Shown: positions 21,370 to 33,597 of the stretch, one piece after another
Layout: each line of letters starts with the position of its first letter
How positions within the stretch are numbered: position 1 is the stretch's first letter
NCBI GenBank assembly: GCA_021613375.1
Contig: CM038716.1
Coordinates: forward strand, 8,403,991-8,467,990
Length of the DNA: 64,000 nucleotides
Direction of reading: 5' to 3'
From: Megaleporinus macrocephalus
Lineage: Eukaryota; Chordata; Actinopteri; Characiformes; Anostomidae
Program-made: the position numbers and the translations under genes
Notes under the pieces: generated by a model
Databases searched by the model: none
Seen by the model: the letters and a program-made list of their open reading frames with translations, nothing else
Told to the model about the DNA's origin: nothing

Positions 21370-24300
21370 ATCACACACCTACCTTAAATATCCACTAACT
21401 GGCCACTTTATTAGAAACACCTACCTTAGATGTCCACTAACTGGCCACTTTACTAAAATCACCTACCTTAAATATCCACTAACTGACCACTTTATTGAAA
21501 ACACCTACCTTAAATATCCACTTACTGGCCACTTTATTAAAAACACCTACCTTAAATATCCACTAACTGGCCACTTTACTAAAATCACCTACCTTAAATA
21601 TCCACGTACTGACCACTTTATTGAAAACACCTACCTTAAATATCCACTTACTGGCCACTTTATTGAAAACACCTACCTTAAATATCCACTAACTGGCCAC
21701 TTTATTGAAATCACCTACCTTAAATATCCACTGACAGGCCACTTTATTGAAAACACCTGCCTTAAATATCACTTAACTGACCACTTTATTTGAAACATAC
21801 TTCTTATACTACCCTTAACTGGCCACTTTATTGAAAACACCTACCTTATATGTCAAGTAACGGGCCACTTAATTAGAAACACCTACCTTGTTCTTCCACT
21901 AATTGGCCACTTTATTGAAAACACCTACCTTAAATATCCACAAACTGGCCATTTTATTGAAAACACCTACCGTAGATGTCCACTAACTGGCTACTTTATT
22001 GAAAACACCAACCTTAAATATCCACTAACTGGCCACTTTATTGAAAACACCTACCTTACATATCCACTTACTGGCCACTTTATTAGAAACACATACCTTA
22101 AATATCCACTTACTGGCCACTTTATTAGAAACACCTACCTTAGATGTCCACTAACTGGCCACTTTATTGTAAACACCTACCTTAGATGTCCACTTACTGG
22201 CCACTTTATTGTAAACACCTACCTTGGTTGTCCACTCACTGGCCTCTTCATTAGAACACATCTACCTTATATGTCCTCTAATTAAACATTTTGTTGAAAA
22301 CACCTACCTTAGACATCCACTAATTGGCCATTTTGTTTGAAACATACTTCTTGTACTACCTCTAACTGACCACTTTATTGAAAACACATACCTTAAATAT
22401 CCACTAACTGGCCACTTTATTGAAAACACCTACCTTAAATATCCACTAACTGGCCATTTTATTGAAAACACCTACCTTAAATATCCACTAACTGGCCACT
22501 TTATTGAAAACACCTACCTTAAATATCCTCTAACTGACTACTTTATTGAAAACACCTACCTTAAATATCCACTAACTGGCCATTTTATTGAAAACACCTA
22601 CCTTAAATATCCACTTACTGGCCACTTTATTGAAAACACCTACCTTAAATATCCACTAACTGGCCACTTTATTGAAAACATCTACCTTAAATATCCACTA
22701 ACTGGCCACTTTATTGAAAACACATACCTTAAATATCCACTAACTGGCCACTTTATTGAAAACACCTACCTTAAATATCCACTAACTGGCCATTTTATTG
22801 AAAACACCTACCTTAAATATCCACTAACTGACCACTTTATTCAAAACACCTACCTTAAATATCCACTTACTGGCCACTTTATTGAAAACACCTACCTTAA
22901 ATATCCACTAACTGGCCACTTTATTGAAAACACCTACCTTAAATATCCACTAACTGGCCACTTTATTGAAAACACCTACCTTAAATATCCACTAACTGGC
23001 CACTTTATTGAAAACACCTACCTTAAATATCCACTAACTGGCCACTTTATTGAAAACACCTACCTTAAATATCCACTAACTGACCACTTTATTAAAAACA
23101 CCTACCTTAAATATCCACTAACTGGCCACTTTATTGAAAACACCTACCTTAAATATCCACTAACTGGCCACTTTATTGAAAACACCTACCTTAGATGTCC
23201 ACTACTTTACTGAACTTTATTTAAAACACCAACCTTAGATGTCCACTACTTTATTGAACTTTATTTAAAACACATACCTTAAATATCCACTAACTGGCAA
23301 CTTTATTGAAAACACCTACCTTAAATATCAACTGACTGGCCACTTTATTGAAAACACATACCTTAAATATCCACTAACTGGCCACTTTATTGACAACACC
23401 TGCCTTAAATATCCACTAACTGGCCATTTTATTGAAAACACCTACCTTAAATATCCACTAACTGGCCACTTTATTGAAAACACCTACCTTAAATATCCAC
23501 TAACTGGCCATTTTATTGAAAACACCTACCTTAAATATCCACTAACTGACCACTTTATTCAAAACACCTACCTTAAATATCCACTTACTGGCCACTTTAT
23601 TGAAAACACCTACCTTAAATATCCACTAACTGGCCACTTTATTGAAAACACCTACCTTAAATATCCACTAACTGGCCACTTTATTGAAAACACCTACCTT
23701 AAATATCCACTAACTGGCCACTTTATTGAAAACACCTACCTTGGATGTCCACTAATTGGCCACTTTATTGAAAACACCTACCTTGGATGTCCACTAATTG
23801 GCCACTTTATTGAAAACACCTACCTTAAATATCCACTAACTGACCTCTTTATTAAAAACACCTACCTTAAATATCCACAAACTGGCCACTTTATTGAAAA
23901 CACCTACCTTAAATATCCACTAACTGGCCACTTTATTGAAAACACCTACCTTAGATGTCCACTACTTTACTGAACTTTATTTAAAACACCAACCTTAGAT
24001 GTCCACTACTTTATTGAACTTTATTTAAAACACATACCTTAAATATCCACTAACTGGCCACTTTATTGAAAACACCTACCTTAAATATCCACTAACTGGC
24101 CACTTTATTGAAAACACATACCTTAAATATCCACTAACTGGCCACTTTATTGAAAACACCTACCTTAAAAATCCACTTACTGGCCACTTTATTGAAAACA
24201 CCTACCTTAAATATCAACTGACTGGCCACTTTATTGAAAACACATACCTTAAATATCCACTAATTGGCCACTTTATTGAAAACACATACCTTAAATATCC

Positions 24301-26050
24301 ACTAACTGGCCACTTTATTGAAAACACCTGCCTTAAATATCCACTAACTGGCCACTTTATTGAAAACACCTACCTTAAATATCCACTAACTGGCCACTTT
24401 ATTGAAAACACCTACCTTAAATATCCACTAACTGACCACTTTATTAAAAAACACCTACCTTAAATATCCACTAACTGACCACTTTATTAAAAAACACCTG
24501 CCTTAAATATCCACTAACTGGCCACTTTATTGAAAACACCTACCTTAAATATCCACTAACTGGCCACTTTATTGAAAACACCTACCTTAAATATCCACTA
24601 ACTGGCCATTTTATTGAAAACACCTACCTTAAATATCCACTAACTGGCCATTTTATTGAAAACACCTACCTTAAATATCCACTAACTGGCCATTTTATTG
24701 AAAACACCTACCTTAAATATCCACTAACTGGCCACTTTATTGAAAACACCTACCTTAAATATCCACTAACTGGCCACTTTATTGAAAACACCTACCTTGG
24801 ATGTCCACTAATTGGCCACTTTATTGAAAACACCTACCTTAAATATCCACTAACTGACCTCTTTATTAAAAACACCTACCTTAAATATCCACAAACTGGC
24901 CACTTTATTGAAAACACCTACCTTAAATATCCACTAACTGGCCACTTTATTGAAAACACCTACCTTAGATGTCCACTACTTTATTGAACTTTATTTAAAA
25001 CACCTACCTTAGATGTCCACTACTTTATTGAACTTTATTTAAAACACATACCTTAAATATCCACTAACTGGCCACTTTATTGAAAACACCTACCTTAAAT
25101 ATCCACTAACTGGCCACTTTATTGAAAACACATACCTTAAATATCCACTTACTGGCCACTTTATTGAAAACACCTACCTTAAAAATCCACTTACTGGCCA
25201 TTTAATGAAAACACCTACCTTAAATATCCACTAACTGGCCACTTTATTGAAAACACATACCTTAAATATCCACTAATTGGCCACTTTATTGAAAACACAT
25301 ACCTTAAATATCCACTAACTGGCTACTTTATTGAAAACACCTACTTTAATTTCCACTAACTGGCCACTTTATTGAAAACACCTACCTTGGATGTCCACTA
25401 ATTGGCCACTTTATTGAAAACACCTACCTTGGATGTCCACTAATTGGCCACTTTGTTGAAAACATCTACCTTGGATGTCCACTAATTGGCCACTTTATTG
25501 AAAACACCTGCCTTAAATATCAACTGACTGGCCACTTTATTGAAAACACCTACCTTAAATATACCCTAACTGGCCACTTTATTGAAAACACCTGCCTTAA
25601 ATATCCACTAACTGACCACTTTATTGAAAGCACCTACCTTAAATATCCACTAACTGGCCACTTTATTGAAAACACATACCTTAAATATCAACTGACTGGC
25701 CACTTTATTGAAAACACCTACCTTAAATATACCCTAACTGGCCACTTTATTGAAAACACATATCTTAAATATCAACTGACTGGCCACTTTATTGAAAACA
25801 CCTACCTTAAATATCAACTGACTGGCCACTTTATTGAAAACACCTACCTTAAATATCCACTAACTGGCCACTTTATTGAAAACACCTACCTTAAATATGC
25901 ACTAACTGACCACTTTATTGAAAACACCTACCTTAAATATCAACTGACTGGCCACTTTATTGAAAACACCTACCTTAAATATGCACTAACTGACCACTTT
26001 ATTGAAAACACCTACCTTAAATATCCACTAACTGGCCATTTTATTAGAAA
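21370..26050. repeat. Main 42-bp satellite array, about 111 copies
   Basis: About 4.7 kb of a 42-bp unit: ACTGGCCACTTTATTGAAAA, CACCTACCTTAAATATCCAC, TA. The array is homogeneous for TTGAAAACACC and CTTAAATATCCAC, unlike arrays of the same family at 44.9 and 47.5 kb. An odd block with CCACTACTTTACTGAACTTT recurs near 23199, 23959 and (TTATTG form) 24973, offsets of about 760 and 1,014 bp. Edges at 21370-22400 and 25400-26050 are more divergent than the centre, as expected from unequal exchange. Confidence 0.97.
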
Positions 26051-26051
26051 C

Positions 26052-26245
26052 AGGCCCTGTATGCCTTGCAGTTATTGAGGGAACTATGAATTGCACTGAA
26101 ACATTTTGCAGAAGAGCAGCAGTTCACGACCTTAAGCTGAAGAGACGCTGAGTAATACAACAAGACAACAAACCCAAAGCTGAGAACTAAAGAAGGTCTG
26201 TGTTTGGAATGGCCGAGTCAGAATCCTGACCTGAACAAGGTAGAA
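26052..26245 (+). pseudogene. Tc1-like transposase fragment at the satellite edge
   Basis: Plus-strand pieces read VIEGTMNC (like the VIDGTMN strand of Tc1 transposases), then VIQQDNKPK (second catalytic Asp within QQDN), then a shifted phrase corresponding to EWPSQNPDLN (TGGAATGGCCGAGTCAGAAT plus CCTGACCTGAAC). At least two frame breaks. The fragment directly joins the last satellite monomer and the following purine tract. Confidence 0.7.
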
Positions 26246-26494
26246 GGAAAGAAGAGGAGGAGGAAAGAAAAGAGAAATATTAATAGAAAAAGTGAAAGAG
26301 AGAGAGAGGGAGAGAGAGAGCTGGAGAGGCTTAAAGCAATAAAATAGAAAAAATAAGGCATTGGAGAGAAATATATATATATATATATATATAGGTATAG
26401 ATATAGGTATAGATATAGATAGATAGAGAGAGAGAGAAAGGTATAGAGATGGCTGGAAAGAGAGAGAGAGAGAGTGGGTAGAGAGAGAGAGATG
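26246..26494. repeat. Purine-rich sequence with (TA)n and GATA-like tract
   Basis: GA-rich DNA, (TA)n at 26369-26393, then TAGATATAGGTATAGATATA. The minus-strand frames are low complexity. Confidence 0.85.
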
Positions 26495-26636
26495 GAGAGA
26501 GGGGAGAAGGAGGGGAGTGGCAGAGATGGAGACATAAGAAAGACAGGAAGGAGGGAGGGACAGAGGTGGACTGATAGAATAGATGGGAGGGTTATTAAAC
26601 AACAAGACAGACGAGAAGTGAGGACAAAAAACACCT
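26495..26636. repeat. Inverted copy of the 10905-11045 segment
   Basis: The reverse complement reads CCTAGGTGTTTTTTGTCCTC, CTCCCATCTATTCTATCAGT, CCACCTCTGTCCCTCCCTCC, closely following 10905-11045. On the plus strand purine-rich DNA precedes it and pyrimidine-rich DNA (26637-26760) follows, so the whole composite is inverted relative to the first locus. Confidence 0.85.
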
Positions 26637-27033
26637 AGGTTCTTTTCCCCCCTCCTCCCATTCCCCTTCTCCCTTTCTCTCTCGCCCCTCTCTTTACTCC
26701 TCTCTCTTACCTATTCGCTCTCTTTCTCTCTCTCATTCGCCATTTCTTCTCCCTTTCTCTAAGGAAAAGAAAAAGGGAGGGAGAATGAGAAAAAGACAAA
26801 AAACTAAAAGGTATGAAGGAGAAAGAGAGAGGGGCGAAAGAAAGAACGTTAAAATTGAAAAAAAAAGAAAGTTAGAGATGGAAGAAAACGAGACAGAGAT
26901 AGGGAGAGGAAAGGGGTGAAAGAAGAGAAATGAAAGAGGAGACAGGATGGAGAAAGAAATCAGAAAAGATACGGAAGAGAATGAAGTAGAGAAAAGGTAC
27001 AGACCAAATAGACAGAGAGAGGAACCAAAACAG

Positions 27034-27073
<40 letters not shown>

Positions 27074-27863
27074 AAGAAAGAGAGAGGGAGAGAGAGGGAG
27101 AGAGAGAGAGAATAAATACAAAAAGGGGGACAGAGAGAGAGAGGGGAAAGAAAGCAAAAGAGCTACAGAGAGAGAGATAAAGAAAGAGAGGGAGAGAGAG
27201 AGAAAAAGAGAGAGATAGAGAGGGACAGAGAAAGGAAGGGATATAGAGAAAAAGAGAGAGGGATAGAGAGGAAAAAAGAGAAAGAAAGAGAGGGAGAGGG
27301 AGAGAATGAGAGAAAGAAAGAAAGAAAGAAAGAAAGAGAGAGGGAGAGAAAGACAGAAAGAGAGGAAGAGAGAGAGAATGAGAGGAAGACAGAAAGAGAG
27401 GGATAGAGAGGGAGAGAGGAAGAGAATGAGAGAAAGACAGAGCGAAAAGGAAAGAGAAAAAGAGAGGGAGAAAGAGAGGGAGAGAGAAAGAGAGGGAGAA
27501 AGAGAGAGAAAAAGAGGGGAAGCCAGAAAGAGAGGGAGAGAGATAGAAAGAGAGGAAGACAAAGAAATGAAGAGAGATAGAAAGTGAGAATAAGAGGAAG
27601 ACAGAAAGAAAGGGAGATGGAGAGAGATAGAGAGAAAGAGAGAAAGAGTGGAAGACAGAAAGAGAGGAAGAGAGGAAGAGAGAGAGAGGAAAATAGGGAG
27701 AGGAAGAGAGGAAGGAAGAGGGAGAGAGGGGACGAGAGGAAGAGAGGGAGAGAGAGGATGAGAGGAAGAGAGAGAGAGAGGGAGAGAGAGGACGAGAGGG
27801 AGAGAGGGAGAGAGAGGGAGAGAGAGGAAGAGAGAGAGAGAGAGGAAGAGAGGGAGAGAGAGA

Positions 27864-27905
<42 letters not shown>

Positions 27906-27961
27906 GAGAGGGAGAGAGGAAGAGAGGGAGAGAGAGAGAGGAAGAGAGAGAGAGAGAGAGA

Positions 27962-28009
<48 letters not shown>

Positions 28010-28025
28010 GAGAGGGAGAGAGAGA

Positions 28026-28091
<66 letters not shown>

Positions 28092-28161
28092 GAGAGAGAG
28101 GAAGAGAGAGAGAGAGGAAGAGAGGGAGAGAGAGAGAGAGAGAGAGAGGAAGAGAGAGAGA

Positions 28162-28235
<74 letters not shown>

Positions 28236-28305
28236 GAGAGAGAGGAAGAGAGAGAGAGAGGAAGAGAGGGAGAGAGAGAGAGAGAGAGAGAGGAAGAGAG
28301 AGAGA

Positions 28306-28346
<41 letters not shown>
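26637..28346. repeat. Short pyrimidine segment then 1.6-kb polypurine tract
   Basis: 26637-26760 is C/T-rich. From about 26762 the plus strand is nearly pure purine, becoming (GA)n with regular GAGAGGAAGAGAGGGAGAGA interruptions to 28346. Blocks near 27840-28020, 28020-28140 and 28140-28320 are almost copies. The 536-codon minus frame (Ser/Leu) and the plus Glu/Arg frames are artefacts. Confidence 0.97.
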
Positions 28347-28348
<2 letters not shown>

Positions 28349-28349
28349 T

Positions 28350-28480
28350 GAAGGTATTTGGGGTTTCTCTGCTCTGTTCTCTCTAATGTGAGTGATTAGC
28401 GCACGGCTAAATTTGATTAGCCTCTCTCGCGCGCCTCTAATTGAAAAGGCTTCACTGTGCAGAATCAATATCACACACTT

Positions 28481-28482
<2 letters not shown>
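28350..28482. promoter_or_regulatory. Candidate conserved non-coding element
   Basis: A short complex island between (GA)n and (CA)n. It contains ATGTGAGTGATTAGCGCACG and CTAAATTTGATTAGCCTCTC, with several ATTAG/TAAT homeodomain-type cores, then CCTCTAATTGAAAAGGCTTC. Such composition is typical of vertebrate developmental enhancers, but conservation cannot be tested here. Confidence 0.35.

Positions 28483-28531
<49 letters not shown>
28483..28531. repeat. (AC)n microsatellite
   Basis: About 49 bp of uninterrupted AC. Confidence 0.99.
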
Positions 28532-28533
<2 letters not shown>

Positions 28534-28769
28534 GAAGTGTGTAAGGGGGACGTGGTGATTGACTATTCATTGAAATCTCTGGCGTGTCTATGAGAGGCTG
28601 TTTGATCGCAGCAGGAGGCTGGACGCGCAGACGGCTCTGAAGTGGTCAAGCAGGTCCAGAGGAACCACAGCAGTAATCGCCACCCACGCAGTCTGATTGG
28701 TGGGCCGGCGCACAGACAGGGGATGTAGGGAATGCAGGGACATGTAGGAGCGGAAGGGGGCATGTGGAA
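28532..28769. other. Non-repetitive sequence, probably 5' continuation of the next element
   Basis: No gene recognised. It may include further degraded transposase sequence, since the segment to its right is a Tc1/mariner remnant. Confidence 0.35.
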
Positions 28770-29172
28770 GACACTCTCAACCGATTTGGGTCTGAACCCA
28801 TGCTTGCAGATCACGCACACTATACATGCTGATGGTCTCCTCTGGGGCGGATGGGATCTTCCAGCAAAGACAATGAGACACGTCACATGACTAGAAATGT
28901 CCCACACTGGTTGGAAGAACTAACCAAGACTTCCAAGTACTACCCTGAACCCCTAATTCCTCAGACTTGAACCCAACTGAGCATCTGTGGGACCACCTGG
29001 ATGGTGGTGTTGGCTCTATGGATCCTCCTCCACGCTCCCTACAGCAGTTGTGGGATGCACTGGAGTCAGCAGATACCTCCAGATACCTGTGACCACCTAC
29101 CAGGACCTTACTGAGTCTCCCAGTCCGTCTAGCTGCTGTCTGTACTGTACATGGTGGTCATAATAATGTAGG
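28770..29172 (+). pseudogene. Tc1/mariner transposase C-terminal remnant
   Basis: Plus-strand phrases in family order: GADGIFQQ (approach to the second Asp, frame then broken), DFQVLP, then SSDLNPTEHLWDHLD, which carries the third catalytic acidic residue motif (PDLNPIEHLWD-type) at about 28968-29010. PPPRSLQQLWDAL and a degraded SMPRR-like tail follow, ending GTGGTCATAATAATG. Several indels. It abuts a 41-bp minisatellite. Confidence 0.75.
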
Positions 29173-29175
29173 TAT

Positions 29176-30532
29176 TGTGACTATCACCTCTTCAGGTATA
29201 AAGTGATACTACAGTGACTCACTATCACCTCTTCAGGTACAAAGTGATACTACAGTGACTCACTATCACCTCTTCAGGTACAAAGTGGTACTACAGTGAC
29301 TCACTATCTCCTCTTCAGGTACAAAGTGGTACTACAGTGACTCACTATCACCTCTTCAGGTATAAAGTGATACTACAGTGACTCACTATCACCTCTTCAG
29401 GTATAAAGTGATACTACAGTGACTCACTATCACTTATTCAGGTACAAAGTGGTATTACAGTGACTCACTATCACCTCTTCAGGTATAAAGTGATACTACA
29501 GTGACTCACTATCACCTCTTCAGGTATAAAGTGATACTACAGTGACTCACTATCACTTATTCAGGTACAAAGTGGTACTACAGTGACTCACTATCTCCTC
29601 TTCAGGTATAAAGTGATACTACAGTGACTCACTATCTCCTCTTCAGGTACAAAGTGGTACTACAGTGACTCACTATCTCCTCTTCAGGTATAAAGTGATA
29701 CTACAGTGACTCACTATCTCCTCTTCAGGTACAAAGTGGTACTACAGTGACTCACTATCACCTCTTCAGGTATAAAGTGATACTACAGTGACTCATTATC
29801 ACCTCTTCAGGTACAAAGTGATACTACAGTGACTCACTATCACCTCTTCAGGTACAAAGTGATACTACAGTGACTCACTATCATCTCTTCAGGTACAAAG
29901 TGATACTACAGTGACTCACTATCACCTCTTCAGGTATAAAGTGATACTACAGTGACTCACTATCTCCTCTTCAGGTACAAAGTGATACTACAGTGACTCA
30001 CTATCACCTCTTCAGGTATAAAGTGATACTACAGTGACTCACTATCACCTCTTCAGGTACAAAGTGGTACTACAGTGACTCACTATCTCCTCTTCAGGTA
30101 TAAAGTGGTACTACAGTGACTCAGTATCACCTCTTCAGGTACAAAGTGGTGCTACAGTGACTCACTATCACCTCTTCAGGTACAAAGTGGTACTACAGTG
30201 ACTCACTATCAACTCTTAAGGTACAAAGTGGTATTACAGTGACTCACTATCACCTCTTCAGGTACAAAGTGGTATTACAGTGACTCAGTATCACCTCTTC
30301 AGGTACAAAGTGGTACTACAGTGACTCACTATCACCTCTATAGGCACGAAGTGGCATTACAGTGACTCACTATCACCTTTATAGGTACGAAGTGGTACTA
30401 CAGTGACTCACTATCACCTCTATACGTACGAAGTGGCATTACAGTGACTCACTATCACCTCTATAGGTACGAAGTGGCATTACAGTGACTCACTTTCACC
30501 TCTATAGGTAAGAAGTGGCATTACAGTGACTA
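29176..30532. repeat. 41-bp minisatellite with one AP-1 core per unit
   Basis: About 33 copies of GTGACTCACTATCACCTCTT plus CAGGTACAAAGTGGTACTACA. Variants: TATAAAGTGATAC and TACAAAGTGGTAC; the last copies carry CTCTATAGGTACGAAGTGGC. Nearly every unit includes TGACTCA, the reverse complement of the TRE/AP-1 consensus TGAGTCA. No open frame of note. Confidence 0.96.
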
Positions 30533-30780
30533 GTGACTTTGTTAGTCTTTATTTTACTATTTCATTTGAACACGGCAGCAGTTCTTTACATCCTGTAAAA
30601 GTTTAATGATGAATTGACCAATAGAAACGCTCCAAAATCGCTTGTAATAAAAATATCTACATTGACTTCCATTGAAAGTTAAGGATGTTTTTGGCCTCTC
30701 CTGCAAAATTACTACTTTGGAGACACTTGTTTTTCTTTGGACAGTGAAAACATATTTTAGTCTGTTTGTAGTGTCTAATG
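30533..30780. mobile_element. Interspersed repeat (family B, copy 1)
   Basis: GACCAATAGAAACGCTCCAA, ACATTGACTTCCATTGAAAG, CTCTCCTGCAAAATTACTAC, then ACACTTGTTTTTCTTTGGAC match 47263-47400 in the same order and orientation. Family unnamed; widespread in fish as far as I recognise. Confidence 0.65.
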
Positions 30781-31279
30781 AACGCTGTATGGAGACAATA
30801 TGTCCGAATGGTCCCCAAAGCCCAGGCCCACTATTCCCGCATAGGCTGTACAATCCTACAAAGTATCGAAGTCCTAATCCATAAAGGCTGTACTAAAACA
30901 GAAAGAACAGTGTGTATTAATGTATGTATGTTTGTGTTCGGGGAAGAAAAACAAACAGCATTCCGCACCTGCTAGCAGTACTCGCTAGACGCCGGCATGA
31001 TGACAGCATTCCTGGCACAAACGGATGATTATCAGAGAAGAGCTTCATCAGTAGAGTGTTTGTTTAAGGTGCGGAAAGGCAGAAGGACACTCTGTACTCT
31101 TTCCCCATCACTGAATAATAGTGGGTTCATCTGGAATTCAACTACGAGACGCCTGCCGAGCACGGCTCCCAACAAGAATCAACATAAAGTTTATTCCTAG
31201 TTAGGGAAATGTAACTCTTTCAATTGCACCTCCACTGAAAGCAGTACATCAGCCAGTTTAGCTCAAGCACGTGACGGCC
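30781..31279. other. Non-repetitive sequence, no gene recognised
   Basis: Short frames only (65-70 codons) without domains. Confidence 0.35.
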
Positions 31280-32466
31280 TAAAAGGAACCCCGGCTGGTA
31301 GCACATGTAAGCCTTAATATGATGTAATGACTCTAAATTATTAATACAGGTTGTAAAAAATCACTAAAAGTATCAGATTTATTAGATTTTCTGTAAAATC
31401 CGCTGCACGTGGGTCTCCATTGTTGTATCTACTGACGTGATCAGCGGGTAGTGACGTCAAATGGTTGCAGTAACCGGCCGTCACGCTTGAGCACAGCTAG
31501 CTACTAAACATGCTACTGTTCAGTCTTTACAGTTTGAACTAGAACTCAACATTTCTGACATCAGCGGTGACATCACACACCACGTTAGTGTAAATGGTGA
31601 ACAGAGAGGTGTGGAGGAGAGAGTGACACAGTGCTGGAGTTGTTGTGAAGCTGTGTGTTGGTGTTGACGGAGAAGGAGAGTGTCTGTTAAAGGAGCTCCA
31701 CCTTCTAGCAGGAAACATTCACGCTCAGTAAACAGCTAGATACACTGAACGGGAGTGTCTCTGAGCTTCACACTCCTTTATTAGTGAAGTAGTATGCTCA
31801 CTACTAAGACCCTACTTTCACCTTCAGGATCCACAAACGAGGAGAAGCAGCTGACGCTAACGCTAAACGTTCTCAGAAGAGAATCCAGCGCATGTTCACG
31901 TTTTCGGTTCTTCTCGTGGTTCTCCATAATCTGGAGCTTTTCGACTTCCTGTGTGGGGAAACTGTGGTTTGTGTTTTAGTCTACGCTTAAAACCAACAGC
32001 CTCCGTCAAGTCTCTCTCCAGTGGTGGTCTTCTGAACCACTCAAACTCATCCAGACTGAAGTGAGGAGAGCAGAGCGGGGGTCTTTGGGTAGCTGTGCTG
32101 GTCCACACGCTGCTTCACTAACTATTCTCCTTGTTTATGTTTGTGAAAGCTGTTTAGACTAATATCAGTCTTTCCACTGCCTTTCACTGAAACATCAACA
32201 ACACAATGTACATGGTTTTCTTTAAGCTAGGTTAGTAACTAACATTCACTCCTTCACACCACAGTCAAGTTTAGCACTGACACCATTTGACCTCATCTAC
32301 CCAGCAGGCACTGCGCGTCAGAAATAATGGCTGCATCCATACTAATAAAAGTGTTAATTTATAAATAAATCTCATACTTCTGTGATTTTTTACAACACGT
32401 CTTAATAATTTAGAGTCATTATGCAATATTAAGGCTTACAAGTGTTAACAGCCGGGGTTCCCTTTA
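31280..32466. mobile_element. Non-autonomous DNA transposon with about 100-bp terminal inverted repeats
   Basis: The left end 31280-31385 (TAAAAGGAACCCCGGCTGGT, then TGTAAGCCTTAATATGATGT, AATGACTCTAAATTATTAAT, TTGTAAAAAATCAC) matches the reverse complement of about 32363-32466 (TAAAGGGAACCCCGGCTGTT, then TGTAAGCCTTAATATTGCAT, and so on). Length 1,187 bp. No transposase is recognised; the interior minus frame (31896-32108, 70 codons) has no known domain. The target duplication is not clear, so the superfamily is open. Confidence 0.8.
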
Positions 32467-32892
32467 AAGGAATTTTAGTAGCGCTACCTATGAATCCTGT
32501 TTTTGTAACATTCATAAGCTGTTGTATGACATATATAACAATCTACAGGGCTTGTCATAGGCTTGTATAATTGCATAGTAAGTAAATAAGTTATGTATAC
32601 TTATATATAAGTATATAAATATATAAGTTACATATATATATAACATTGTTAGCACAAATGGTGTAATGTGCTATAACACCCTATAACAAAGTTCCAGTAT
32701 ATTTTCTGGATCAGTATGAGAGAACCAGAGCTGATTTTTGTTGGACCTAGCACTTATTTATTTATTTATTTGTTTAGGACTTGTTATAAACACTACATAA
32801 CACCAGCATCTATAATGTACTAATGAACTGATATGATACTCTGCTATGGAACCTGAATTTATAAAATGTTATGTATGTATAATTATAGCTAT
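32467..32892. other. AT-rich sequence
   Basis: TATA-rich stretches near 32580-32645 and TTTATTTATTTATTTGTTTA near 32758. No gene. Confidence 0.45.
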
Positions 32893-33134
32893 TACTGTAA
32901 CGAATTGCTGTAAATGTACTGTAGATATACGACAGTATCTTACTGTATTTTATAATAATTGTAAAATATTGTCAAATAATCACACAGCATATGTAAATTA
33001 ACAGTAATGCAATCCGTTTCCCAATAAGAGAAAATAACTGTAATTTATACTGTAACTCAATTTACAGTACAATACTGTTAGAAATTACAGTAGATTCACT
33101 GTAAAAAAAAACAGTAAAAGTTTTTTACAGTGTT
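32893..33134. mobile_element. MITE-like AT-rich palindromic repeat
   Basis: Dense ACTGTA/TACAGT motifs in both orientations: TTACTGTAACGAATTGCTGT at the left, CACTGTAAAAAAAAACAGTA and TTTTTTACAGTG at the right (to about 33132). Matches the style of small fish DNA transposons ending in CACTGTAAAAA. Target site not resolved. Confidence 0.5.
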
Positions 33135-33597
33135 CTTAAGCACAATTAGAAGCATCATATGGTATTTTAACACCTTGTATGGTATATAGCATCTTGTTAA
33201 TGCATTTATTATTCATAATGAATAAAGGATTCTTAGGAAGTGTTGCCAGAATTTCTAATCATAATGGAATAGAAATATTAGTACAATATTGAGCTTAATC
33301 TAGCGCTAAGTGTCCTCAAGGTTAAAACCCTACAGACCAGCACGGCGTCCTTCTCTCTCTCTTTCACATTCTGTTTACAGTTTTATGAACTTGTTACTTT
33401 CAATATTACATCAATTTATCTCCTTCACGCAATGAGGTCGAGAGACAGGGGTAGAGACAGAGAGTGAGAGAGAAAGGCCGCTCTTGTAAATAGGCAATCG
33501 GTCCAGTTTTACAGGTACCATCGCCCGTTCTGTGTTGGAAAAAAGGGATGTGTAAAGCTGTAGGGGGTGTGTGTGTGTGTTTGTGTGTGTGTTTTGG
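33135..33597. other. Non-repetitive sequence with small CT and GT runs
   Basis: (CT)n at 33353-33362, a GT run at about 33568-33592. No gene. Confidence 0.4.

Noticed and set aside
26960..28570. 536-codon Ser/Leu frame, minus strand
   Set aside because: Read-through of a (GA)n-type purine tract, including the (CA)n; no coding features.
29176..30532. Regular repeats resembling a CRISPR array
   Set aside because: Units are contiguous and without unique spacers; the genome is eukaryotic. The same applies to all other arrays here.
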